Shown here piece after piece: positions 1 to 7,720 of a stretch of DNA of 64,000 bases; positions within the stretch are counted from its first letter, which is position 1; each line of letters begins with the position of its first letter. The notes under the pieces were generated by a model. It saw only the letters and a list, made by a program, of their open reading frames with translations. It did not search any database and was not told the origin of the DNA. The DNA comes from Cystobacter fuscus DSM 2262. GTDB lineage: Bacteria; Myxococcota; Myxococcia; Myxococcales; Myxococcaceae. The stretch lies in assembly GCF_000335475.2 (NCBI RefSeq), contig NZ_ANAH02000024.1:1-64000 (forward strand), read 5' to 3'. A program made the position numbers and the translations under genes.

Positions 1-2
1 CT

Positions 3-260
3 GGCGCACACGAGTCGTCTGACACCCATCTTGGCTTGCGCCCCCGGTCCAAGGCCACCGTCGACGGAGACAACACCTCGCGACTCACCGCTCCCGCTCC
101 CCGAGCACATACGCTCCATGACGCGGACCGTGCACAGCGGCGGCTCGGCTTTCGCTGCCGCACCGACTTCGCCGCGGTGCTCGACGCCCTCCGCGAGGAC
201 CGGCCTCTGCCCTTCGCGCACGACCCGTCCTACGTCTCGCCCGAGGAGCCGAGCCGGTGA
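3..260 (+). CDS. C-terminal fragment of an unidentified protein, cut by the window edge
   Basis: The frame is open from the left edge to a TGA at 258-260, so the 5' part lies outside the window. The last 40 residues contain a LGFRC motif followed by an acidic/basic tail. That loosely resembles the end of formylglycine-generating-enzyme (SUMF1-like) domains, but too little is present to name it. A TTG at 36 could serve as a start for a 74-residue product, though a longer gene entering from the left is as likely. It converges on the lipoprotein gene that ends at 409; the 150 bases between them show no clear terminator. The function is unknown. Confidence 0.3.
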   Translation, partial: GAHESSDTHLGLRPRSKATVDGDNTSRLTAPAPRAHTLHDADRAQRRLGFRCRTDFAAVLDALREDRPLPFAHDPSYVSPEEPSR

Positions 261-408
261 GCGCACCTGCCTGGAACCTGTGGCCGAAGTGGAACCACGT
301 CCGGGTGCCACACGCGTCCCACACCCAAAAAGCCCACCGCGCCCGTGTACACCGGCGCGCCGATTGGGTCGCCGTGGGGATGGGGCGGCTCACGTCGGTC
401 CGAAAGGG

Positions 409-1554
409 TCATTCGCAGAGGCCGCGCGTGATCAGACTCGGAGGAACCAATTGAACTTGCACGCTGACGGCCACGGGCTTCGGGGATGAGGGGAAGGGAA
501 GCTTCCGCACGCGGTCGAGGACGCATGCGCGGACCTCGGCGCTTTGCGTCTGGTCTTCGCCGAGACACGCGTCCGCCGTGCGGCCAGTCCTGCCCATCTT
601 GAGCGACAGCGTGACGCGTCCTCCGAGTGAATCCGGCGGAAGCTTCGCAGCGCAGGAAGCCACCTCCTGCCGGATCTCATCCGAGACGCGGGCAACGGTC
701 GCGGGGTCGTATCGACCGGGCACCGTCCAATAATGCTCGCCATTCTCGCAACGTCCGGGTTCCTCGACGAAGCCATCAGGCTCCCGAGCGTTGACCCATG
801 TCGCGGGGACGTGGTCGTCTCGACCGAGGAAGACACCAAAAACGACCGGGCCCGCTGCGCCATCGGTCCAGTCGAGGACGTCGCGGACGCGATCGAGCGG
901 CACGTCACGTTCCGCCGTGACGATCACCGCGTCAGCGTTCGGGATCATACCGCGAACGACGTGGAGATTCTTCTCATCGATGGTCGTTGCCGGGCCCTCA
1001 CTGATGCCCTGGTTTGTGGCTATCGAGAAATAGATGGCCTTGTCCGTGACGGAGACAACCGGGACGATGCCGAGGCGAATCCGTTGCGGCAACGGGCTCA
1101 GCGCGACGAGCATGGACCCGTTCCCGACGACCCCGAACGGCGTCGCGAGCGCGACACGACCGATGAATGGAGCCGCCTCGTCGAGGTCGATGGGGGCCGT
1201 CTTCACGAGCGACGGCGTGAGGTTCGCCTCGAGCCGGTAGCGCCCGTCGGCCCCCGCACGAAGCCCGCAGCGCGCGTCGGAGGCTCGCTCACTCGCCTCG
1301 ACTTCCGCCGCGCTGGCGACGAGATCACCGAACGTCGCCGCGTCCGGCAACTCACGTGTCCTCGCGGCGCGCGCCGTCGTCGTGGAGGCAGTCGGGCTCG
1401 CCATGGAGACCACCGGGCCGCCACCCTCCGAAGCAGGTGTCGGCATTTCTACCCGAGCTCGCTCGAGCGGTGGCGCGGACGTGCCGTGCTCGGTTCTGCA
1501 TGCGAGCAACGCCGTCAGTGTCCAGGCACTGCGGGTCAAAAGGCGACGCGTCAT
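409..1554 (-). CDS. Lipoprotein with ExbD-like and TonB/AgmX C-terminal-like regions
   Basis: The N-terminus has a basic stretch, a hydrophobic core and an LLAC lipobox, so this should be an exported lipoprotein. After a Pro/Ser/Thr-rich linker, the middle (about residues 130-245) ends in a stretch reading VIVTAERDVPLDRV. That resembles the periplasmic part of ExbD/TolR proteins. The last 90 residues (VTLSLKMGRTGRTADACLG, then a Cys and a basic-Pro-Phe-Pro pattern) look like the TonB/AgmX C-terminal fold common in myxobacterial envelope proteins. Both assignments are by eye. The start at 1554 was chosen because it gives a compact signal peptide; an ATG at 1593 would add 13 residues. No strong ribosome-binding site supports either. 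It appears to be a single-gene unit. Confidence 0.7.
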   Translation of the reverse strand: MTRRLLTRSAWTLTALLACRTEHGTSAPPLERARVEMPTPASEGGGPVVSMASPTASTTTARAARTRELPDAATFGDLVASAAEVEASERASDARCGLRAGADGRYRLEANLTPSLVKTAPIDLDEAAPFIGRVALATPFGVVGNGSMLVALSPLPQRIRLGIVPVVSVTDKAIYFSIATNQGISEGPATTIDEKNLHVVRGMIPNADAVIVTAERDVPLDRVRDVLDWTDGAAGPVVFGVFLGRDDHVPATWVNAREPDGFVEEPGRCENGEHYWTVPGRYDPATVARVSDEIRQEVASCAAKLPPDSLGGRVTLSLKMGRTGRTADACLGEDQTQSAEVRACVLDRVRKLPFPSSPKPVAVSVQVQLVPPSLITRGLCE

Positions 1555-1646
1555 GCGGCGCGCGCGGTCCAGGGTCGGCACATGTATCATCATGACTCAG
1601 GGCTCTACGCGAGATTGAACTCGGACCAAAGCTAGCATAAGGCGGG

Positions 1647-1877
1647 TTAGCGTTCGAACCCATCGAGGCGTTTCAAAACGCGTCCCGCGACAAGTTCCTC
1701 GAACGCGGGGATGGCACCGGGAGGAGGATAGCCCGCGCGACCATCGCCATCGACGCGAACGGATTGCGCCGGAAACAAAGCTACCTCATCGGGATCGTCA
1801 CACAGAATGGCCAGCCGAAAACCGAGCGGCGCTGTCCACCTCGGGGAGAGCTTTTCTGCCGGCTTGCTCGGGCGCAT
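1647..1877 (-). CDS. Doubtful small ORF, possibly a gene remnant
   Basis: A 76-residue frame begins with ATG at 1877. Its second half (CDDPDEVALFPAQSVRVDGD and onward) has a protein-like balance of residues, unlike the arginine-rich shadow frames nearby. No domain is recognised and no good ribosome-binding site is seen. It lies in the roughly 540-base space between two divergent lipoprotein genes. It may be the 3' end of a decayed gene or may not be coding at all. The rest of 1555-2095 shows nothing else that I can interpret beyond being the likely promoter region of the gene at 2096. Confidence 0.2.
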   Translation of the reverse strand: MRPSKPAEKLSPRWTAPLGFRLAILCDDPDEVALFPAQSVRVDGDGRAGYPPPGAIPAFEELVAGRVLKRLDGFER

Positions 1878-2095
1878 GGCGAGCCTGGCTCTCGGGCTGG
1901 GCGTCGCCTTCGACCAGCAAAGACAGCGCTGACTCGGTCCGCCACCGCCTTGCTCGGTGCGCTTCGAGATGAGCGATACGCCCTGATCTCTCCCACTTAC
2001 CGGGTGATCGGCGGGTCGACGAGGCTCTCGTAGACAGTCCGAAGTGACCAGGATAGAAGCTCCCGATGATGCCATTTCATGTCGGGATTCGCTCC

Positions 2096-2749
2096 ATGCA
2101 GCCGAGGATGCCGCGCCTCCTGTTTGCAAGCGCTGTGGCCATCGTGGTGGGCGCCTGCACACCGTTCGCCACGACCCAGGCGGGGAAGGACTACACGGCA
2201 AACTACAACCGGGCCGTGGCAGGTGAGCAGGCCACCGACGCCTTGACACTGCGCGAGGCCTATCGAGCCTCACGCCAGTGTGGCGAAGCCGACTACGCCG
2301 TCAGGGAGCACGCTGGTGAGCAGCTGTCCACCGTGAGTGGCCCCCTGACGATGAAGGCCGCCTCCCAGCGGTGCCAGGCCCTCACCCAGCAGCTCCGTCA
2401 GAAGCCGATCCAGGGGTGCGGAACTCGCGAATTCACCGTGTTCAGCAAGATCCAGGGGGACGGAACCTGGACCCCTCCTGCTGTCCTCTTCTTCTCCAAG
2501 AGCGAAGAGAAATCGTATGTCCCGGTGGCGTGCCCCGAGGTGCCTCCGCCGCCTCCTCCTCCGGTCTCCGAGCCCGGATTCGACAAGGTCGTGGCGGCCC
2601 TGCAGGAGAAGTGCGGACCCGAGGCCCAGATCCACATCCCCGGCGAGTGGTCCCTCAGGACGAACGAGAGAGGGGTCGTCGTTCGCCGGGAACGGACGGT
2701 CGACTGCTTCGTCAAGGGCACTCGTTCGGATTGGTGGCTCGAGCCTTGA
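2096..2749 (+). CDS. Hypothetical lipoprotein
   Basis: The 217-residue product starts MQPRMPRLLFASAVAIVVGAC, a typical signal peptide II with the lipobox VGAC, so it should be anchored in the cell envelope. The body has no domain I recognise. It carries a proline run (PPPPPPPVS) around residues 150-160 that divides it into two parts, each with cysteines (for example around CGEADY, CGTREF, KCGPEA and DCF), perhaps forming disulphides. In-frame ATG codons also exist at 2066 and 2108; 2096 gives the most normal signal peptide. The following gene is on the opposite strand. The function is unknown. Confidence 0.7.
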   Translation: MQPRMPRLLFASAVAIVVGACTPFATTQAGKDYTANYNRAVAGEQATDALTLREAYRASRQCGEADYAVREHAGEQLSTVSGPLTMKAASQRCQALTQQLRQKPIQGCGTREFTVFSKIQGDGTWTPPAVLFFSKSEEKSYVPVACPEVPPPPPPPVSEPGFDKVVAALQEKCGPEAQIHIPGEWSLRTNERGVVVRRERTVDCFVKGTRSDWWLEP

Positions 2750-2871
2750 TGGCAAGAGACGCGCTCCTCTCCTCCCATGGGACATCCGGGCCGGCGTGGT
2801 GGCAGGCCCCCCTCGGCGGCGTCGCACCCCGGACTTAAACACCCAGCGCGCGTCCAGCATCAGGCCGTCGA

Positions 2872-3483
2872 TCAGCGCCGCCGGACGCAGCGACGGCGCC
2901 TGCTCGGCCGCTCGCGCGATGCAGCGCGCGTCGGCGATCGCCGCCATCCGGTTGGTGCGAGGAGCGTCGACCACCGCGCGGTAGGCGAGCGCCTCGGCCT
3001 GCGCGCGCCGCCCGAGCAGCCGCGGCCCGCGCGCACGAGCGCACCGCCTCCCACGATGAGCAGTGCCCCGAAGAGCAGGAAGCCGATGTCCCAGGCCCGC
3101 TGTCCCTCCCCCGGGTGCACGTGGTGGATGCCGAGGAGCTGATGGTCGATGAGTCCCTCCACCACGTTGAACGCGCCCCAACCGATGGACAGCGAGCCCA
3201 GGAAGGTGCGCGTCGACCAGGGCACCTCGGGGCGCTGGCCCGCGCGCCACAACATGCCCAGGCCAATCGCCGTCATCAGCCAGGTGAAGGCGTGGAACAG
3301 GCCGTCCCAGAACATGTTGATCTTCATCGGCACCAGTTCCGTGGGCGGCAGCCGCGACGAGAGCATGTTGTGCCACTGGAGGATCTGGTGCAGGAGGATT
3401 CCGTCGACGAAGCCGCCCATCCCCGTGCCGAGCAACACGCCCGCCGAGATGAGCGCTCCTTGATGCCGTGCCTCACCCGCCAT
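2872..3483 (-). CDS. DUF2243 membrane protein, copy 1, with foreign 3' end
   Basis: From ATG at 3483 the product reads MAGEARHQGALISAGVLLG and continues with the hydrophobic segments of the DUF2243 family: a GGFVDGILLHQ motif near residue 23, an LQWHNMLS motif, and GIHHVHPGEG near the end. About four membrane helices are expected. The first 155 codons match the gene at 9798-10301 almost base for base. After the RAGR codons (about 3021) the sequence changes abruptly and the frame runs into a basic tail of about 50 residues with no family resemblance, so the natural C-terminus has been replaced. The core domain is intact and may still fold. It lacks the small upstream partner gene that accompanies copy 2. 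The role of DUF2243 is not established. Confidence 0.75.
   Translation of the reverse strand: MAGEARHQGALISAGVLLGTGMGGFVDGILLHQILQWHNMLSSRLPPTELVPMKINMFWDGLFHAFTWLMTAIGLGMLWRAGQRPEVPWSTRTFLGSLSIGWGAFNVVEGLIDHQLLGIHHVHPGEGQRAWDIGFLLFGALLIVGGGALVRAGRGCSGGARRPRRSPTARWSTLLAPTGWRRSPTRAASRERPSRRRRCVRRR
3021..3483 (-). repeat. Duplicated DUF2243 coding block, copy A
   Basis: This block of about 460 bases is nearly identical to 9839-10301. The similarity stops at the start codon on one side and inside the last codons on the other, so only coding sequence is shared. The flanks differ completely. The orientation is the same, making it a direct repeat 6.8 kb from its partner. Any recombination between them would delete the two carbohydrate-active enzyme genes and the lipoprotein gene in between. 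Confidence 0.85.
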
Positions 3484-3578
3484 GCTCCTGCCCTCTCCCT
3501 CCACTCGGCCCCCATCCCTCCTATACGCAAAAAACATTTGAGAGCTTGGACGGCGTTCGGCGTTCGAAGGCAGCGGAG

Positions 3579-3779
3579 ATGGCTGGTCAAGTGACAATCA
3601 AAGCGGAGATCCTTGGGTCCGGTGGGAATCCCAAGACCGTGATCGACGCGAGCACGAATTCAAGTCTTCAGCGATGGCTGAGCACGCTGAAACAGACTCT
3701 GTCTGGTTCATCAGCTCCGCCAATTCTCGTGCGGCCGGGGACAAGAGGCACACCGAGTCCAGGCGTCACGGTAGAGTAG
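3579..3779 (+). CDS. Small hypothetical protein
   Basis: The 66-residue product starts MAGQVTIKAEILGSGG at 3579, preceded by a purine-rich GCAGCGGAG. It ends with a Pro/Gly-rich stretch (PPILVRPGTRGTPSPGVTVE). No signal peptide or membrane segment is seen. A second small gene follows 19 bases downstream on the same strand, and the two probably form a two-gene unit. The base composition here is lower in G+C than in the neighbouring lipoprotein genes, which is compatible with accessory origin. Function not recognised. It could be one half of a toxin/antitoxin-like or effector-associated pair, but nothing in the sequence proves that. Confidence 0.5.
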   Translation: MAGQVTIKAEILGSGGNPKTVIDASTNSSLQRWLSTLKQTLSGSSAPPILVRPGTRGTPSPGVTVE

Positions 3780-3798
3780 CAGGTGTGGGAGGCAACCT

Positions 3799-4047
3799 GT
3801 GATTTCAAACTTGAAAAGTAGAAACGCGCTCTCCGCCATCAATGCCGTCTTGGTCTTGGCGAGGAGCATGGCTCATGAGGGGAGGAGTGGTGATGTCGCC
3901 GCGGTGCTGGACGTTGCGGAGTACCTGCCGATGCTGATGCTGGAGCCCGCCGATCGAACGGAGGAATTTCGTAATCAGCTGGCCGATCTAGCTCAGCGCG
4001 ACTCGGCATTCGCGCTCGCCCTCGCCCGTTTCGATTCGACAGAGTGA
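3799..4047 (+). CDS. Small helical hypothetical protein
   Basis: A GTG start at 3799 follows a good ribosome-binding site (GGGAGGC). The 82-residue product starts MISNLKSRNALSAINAVLVLA and is dominated by residues that favour helix, with an LPMLMLEPADRTEEF turn in the middle. It looks like a small all-helical cytoplasmic protein. It lies directly after the gene at 3579 and converges on the large lipoprotein gene ending at 4154. No family is recognised. Confidence 0.6.
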   Translation: MISNLKSRNALSAINAVLVLARSMAHEGRSGDVAAVLDVAEYLPMLMLEPADRTEEFRNQLADLAQRDSAFALALARFDSTE

Positions 4048-4153
4048 GCTGCACGCAGACCACGCGTTGTTCCCGGGAGTCCGTCTCGCTGGAGTGGCCC
4101 CCGCGCTCGCGTCAGGACAGCTCGTCGCCGTCCTGCGCGAGCACGTGGGGGAA

Positions 4154-5836
4154 CTAGGGCTGGGGCGTCGCCAGGTCGGGCAGCATGGGCACGCGGCGCG
4201 CGCCGGGGCCGTTGGGCGTGGCGGCGCTGTTGTTCGTCACCCGCCGCAGCAGCGAGCGCAGCTTCGCCGCGTCCTTGCGGAGGTTGGCCGCGAAGGTCGA
4301 GGGCGCCGTCGGCTCCACGTAGAAGGTCACCGCCCCCACTGTCGCGTCCGTCACGTAGGCGCCGTGGTCCTGGAGCGCCTGCGCCACCATCTTCCCGTCC
4401 GCCGTCAGCCCCTGCGCGTTGATGTCCACGGAGGGCGGAATGGCGAAGTACGCCCCCATGGGGACGTTGCCCTTGTAGTTCCACTCGCTGTTCCAATCCT
4501 GCTCGGTGGCGGGCCAGACGTAGCCCTTCGCGGTGCCGTAGCCCTTGGAGTCGTAGCCGCTGGACCCGCCGCTGTAATAGAGCTGCGCGCGGTCCACGGC
4601 CAGGGCGATGGCGTGCTGAATCTTCCCCGTGTACTTCGGGTGCGTGGGCGTCGTCTCCCACGCGCGGATGAGGCCGCCCACCGCGGCGCCGCCGTAGGCG
4701 CGCACGCCGTTCTGCGGGCCCAGGCCGCTGCCGTAGAGGTCAATCTTGTGGTGGCGCCCCACGGTGTACGCCGTGGTCGACTGGCGCGTGGTGGCCCAGG
4801 CCTCGTCGATGTACGTCCGCGAGGGGTTGACCACGTGCATGTGCTTGTCGCTGCCGTTGGCGATGGTCGCGGTGGCGGGCACGTTGTAGGTGCCGTTGCG
4901 CGACGAGTCGTTGAAGTCCGACACCGTCGCCAACGGGTCCGTGGTGGACGCGAAGCTGATGGGGTGCGAGTACTCGTTCCAGTTGGCCCAGGCGTTGATG
5001 GTCCGGTTGTCGAACCAGGTGGCGAGGAAGTCGCGCGTCGCCGGGTCCGTGGTGCTCGCGTACACCGCTTCCTGGCCGATGGGCAGGTTCCACACCGAGT
5101 TCGAGGTGAAGGGCTGCAGTGTGGCGTCACGCGTGCCCTGCGTGTAGACCTTGAACTCGTCGAAGCGCGCGAGGTTGTCCTGGCTCGCGAGCAGGCCGAC
5201 GCGGGTGGCGTACTGGTGCGAGGCGTCGTTGACGCCTCCCTTGTGCACGCCGTTGATGTACACGTCGATGCGGGTGCCGGACGTGCGCACCTCGAGCACG
5301 TCCCCCGCGACGGGCGCCTGCTCGATCTGCAGCGGGAAGTACTGCGTGTAGCCCTCGTACTTCGTGAGGAAGTACTTCCGCGCGCCGAGGTCCGTCGCCA
5401 GCTTCCAGCAGTTGCCGCGGTCGACGTGGCGGAAGGTGAGGCCGGAGAACTCGCCCAGCGCGGCCAGCGTCACCATCACCCGGACGTTCGCGCTGCCGGG
5501 CACCGTGGCGTAATGGTCCATCCAGGTGCCGTCGTCCTTGGAGAGGTACGCGCGGCCCGACATGATGCCCCAGGCGCTGCCCCAATAGGGATTCGGGGTC
5601 CACGCGTGCACGCCCTGCTCGAGGCTGTACAGGCGGGAGTCGTGGTTGGCCCGGGTGAACGAGTCATACAGGTTGGCGTCCGAGGCGCCCTGCTCCTGGG
5701 TCATCACGGGCTCCTCCCGCGTGTCGTCCAGGGGCGGCTCGCCACAAGCCGACCCCAGCCACAGCATGGGGAACAACGCCGGGAGGAGGGCGGCACGCGC
5801 CGCCCGCTGAGTGCGTCCAGAGGTGCTCTTCATCAT
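4154..5836 (-). CDS. Secreted lipoprotein with LamG-like domain and unknown C-terminal domain
   Basis: The start at 5836 is fixed by a strong site (AAGGAG, then 5 bases, then ATGATG). The product is about 560 residues. Residues 1-36 form a lipoprotein signal ending LGSACG. Residues about 60-225 look like a concanavalin-like/LamG jelly roll (YDSFTRANHDSRLYSLEQG; later FDEFKVYTQG), the sort found in polysaccharide-active enzymes. The second half (SNSVWNLPIGQEAVYAS to KMVAQALQDHGAYV) is rich in Tyr, Trp, Asn and Gly, with an HMHVVNPSR segment and a GSGLGPQNG loop. This resembles extracellular carbohydrate-binding or -cleaving folds, but I cannot name the family. A surface glycan-processing role is an inference, supported by the two glycan-active genes next door. 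Confidence 0.75.
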   Translation of the reverse strand: MMKSTSGRTQRAARAALLPALFPMLWLGSACGEPPLDDTREEPVMTQEQGASDANLYDSFTRANHDSRLYSLEQGVHAWTPNPYWGSAWGIMSGRAYLSKDDGTWMDHYATVPGSANVRVMVTLAALGEFSGLTFRHVDRGNCWKLATDLGARKYFLTKYEGYTQYFPLQIEQAPVAGDVLEVRTSGTRIDVYINGVHKGGVNDASHQYATRVGLLASQDNLARFDEFKVYTQGTRDATLQPFTSNSVWNLPIGQEAVYASTTDPATRDFLATWFDNRTINAWANWNEYSHPISFASTTDPLATVSDFNDSSRNGTYNVPATATIANGSDKHMHVVNPSRTYIDEAWATTRQSTTAYTVGRHHKIDLYGSGLGPQNGVRAYGGAAVGGLIRAWETTPTHPKYTGKIQHAIALAVDRAQLYYSGGSSGYDSKGYGTAKGYVWPATEQDWNSEWNYKGNVPMGAYFAIPPSVDINAQGLTADGKMVAQALQDHGAYVTDATVGAVTFYVEPTAPSTFAANLRKDAAKLRSLLRRVTNNSAATPNGPGARRVPMLPDLATPQP

Positions 5837-6479
5837 CGCTTCTCCTTGTTGCCGCGACTGGGAACTCCAGCGCGGCCGACAAGAGTACAGGTGAAGAATG
5901 TAATTCATGAAACATCAGAATTCAATGAATTTTCAATATTCCAGCGGCTGGGGGGCCGGGGATGATGTCCGGCGATGTCGGGGTCGACGTCACCCCTCGC
6001 GCTGGCGCGGCAACACCCGAGACTGGACACCGGCTGGTCCTGTCCGCCTCAACCCCTCCCAGCACTCCACCCCTGCCGTGCCTTCATTTCGGCTGACTAC
6101 TTGAGTCAGCTTCTCGCGACAACTCCGTTGACACTCACGATCGAAACCCGGTTCAGCATCGCAAGCTGGCGCGCGGGGATGAAATGGCTTGCGCCGCCTG
6201 GCTGGGTGCCGATCGCGCATTGACGCGCCTCGCGCGGCGACCGGCTCGGGTCCGAAGCCATGTCGCGCGTTCCAAGATCGCCGTCACATGAAAGCGGCTT
6301 ATAACATCAAACACTTTATTCCTTTGCTGGCCCGGTCGGTGTATAATGTGCCGTCCGACCTGCCCCGGCTGCCCTGGCGACGGGCGGAAGCGCCTTGAGC
6401 GACGGTCAGGCTGGCCGGTTGCTGGCGGTGCACACAAGCGCGGCGGCTGCATGGCGCGCAACAATATGGAGGGAATGTC
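5837..6479 (+). promoter_or_regulatory. Divergent intergenic region with possible -10 box
   Basis: These 640 bases separate two divergent secreted-protein genes. Near 5895-5945 there is an AT-rich stretch (for example GAATTCAATGAATTTTCAAT) that could hold the promoter for the leftward lipoprotein gene. At 6342-6347 there is an exact TATAAT, but no convincing -35 hexamer at 16-18 bases, so a promoter for the rightward gene is only suggested. A strong ribosome-binding site (GGAGGG) at about 6467-6472 serves the ATG at 6480. No gene is supported here. Confidence 0.35.
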
Positions 6480-7658
6480 ATGCGAAGGATCATGAACGAG
6501 ATGATCAGGCGAATGGGGATTCGGCGCGGTTTCGCCCGCGCACTCGTCCGGGTGACGTGGCTGGCGGCGGGGCTGGCGCTGATCGGCATGACGGGCTCCG
6601 CCGCGCAGGCGCAAACGCTGCTCACCGCCTATGCCAAATATCCGCGCATCCGCCTGTTGCCGAGCGGTGAGCTGATCGCGTCGGTCCTCGCGTTCGACGG
6701 CGGGGTCGAGAAGGTGAAGATCTTCTCCAGCACCAACAACGGCGCTTCTTTCACCCATGTCGGCACGATCAACGACGCGAATTTCACCGCGCTCGGATCG
6801 AGCAGCCCCAGCCTGTTCTACGTGGAGCAGCAGGTGGGCACCGCGCTGCCGAAGGGGACGCTGATCCTGGGGATCGTGGTCGACAAGAAGGAATGCACTT
6901 CATGTCGCGCCAGGATCAATATCTACAAGAGCACCGACACGGGCCGGAGCTGGACCTTCCTGAGCGAAGCGGTTCGCTCCGCCACCTCCGGTGGCCTGTG
7001 GGAGCCCGATTTCTCGCTGGCCAAAGACGGGTCCATCGTGATGCATTACGCAGACGAGAGCAGCCCCTGCTGCGACCAGAAGCTGGTGCGGCGGCGCACC
7101 TCTAATGGCGTCGAGTGGGTGGGCCATAGCAATACGGTCGCCCTCGGCACATCGTCCAAGGATTATCGGCGGCCCGGCATGCCGGTGGTGTCGAAGCTGA
7201 ACAACGGCAACTACCTCCTGACCTACGAGATCTGCGGCGCGGGCCACAACTGCGACCATTACTACAAGATCTCTTCCGACGGCTGGGACTATGGCGCGAC
7301 CGACACCGAAGGCACACGGATGCAGGATGCGCTCGGGCGCTATTTCACCAACACGCCCGTGAACAAGGTGCTGCCGGGCGGAGCGATCCTGTGGATCGGA
7401 CAGTATCTTCGGGTGCAGAATGGCAACGCCTCCAACAATAACGGGCTGACCATCTTCAAGAGCGCGAACGGCAGTCCCAACGGGCCCTGGACGGAAATTC
7501 CGGCGCCGGTCACGCTGCCCAATCCCGTCACCGACGGTTGCGAGGGCTTCACGCCGGGGCTGCAATGGGTGAATGGCGGCGCCACCCTGGTGCAGTTGCA
7601 AACCCGCGCCGAGAACGGCACCTGCAACGTCTATTTCGGCACCGGCCCCACCAACTGA
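6480..7658 (+). CDS. Secreted BNR-repeat glycosidase (sialidase fold; possibly exo-arabinanase-like)
   Basis: A GGAGGG site 8 bases upstream supports the ATG at 6480. The N-terminus is a long basic segment followed by a hydrophobic core and AQA cleavage site (residues about 20-43), so the enzyme is exported. Two clear Asp-box (BNR) turns are visible, SSTNNGASFTHVG and STDTGRSWTFLS, which mark a six-bladed beta-propeller as in sialidases and GH93 exo-arabinanases. The 392-residue length fits a single-domain propeller. Because the next gene ends in an arabinose-binding AbfB domain, action on arabinan or an arabinose-containing glycan is plausible, but the substrate is an inference. The signal peptide and wording look alphaproteobacterial rather than myxobacterial, suggesting horizontal transfer. 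Confidence 0.7.
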   Translation: MRRIMNEMIRRMGIRRGFARALVRVTWLAAGLALIGMTGSAAQAQTLLTAYAKYPRIRLLPSGELIASVLAFDGGVEKVKIFSSTNNGASFTHVGTINDANFTALGSSSPSLFYVEQQVGTALPKGTLILGIVVDKKECTSCRARINIYKSTDTGRSWTFLSEAVRSATSGGLWEPDFSLAKDGSIVMHYADESSPCCDQKLVRRRTSNGVEWVGHSNTVALGTSSKDYRRPGMPVVSKLNNGNYLLTYEICGAGHNCDHYYKISSDGWDYGATDTEGTRMQDALGRYFTNTPVNKVLPGGAILWIGQYLRVQNGNASNNNGLTIFKSANGSPNGPWTEIPAPVTLPNPVTDGCEGFTPGLQWVNGGATLVQLQTRAENGTCNVYFGTGPTN

Positions 7659-7720
7659 GGGCGCTCACCATAACCAGGAATTCGATTCTTCCGGCGCGTC
7701 CCCCCCAGAAGGAAGCACGC

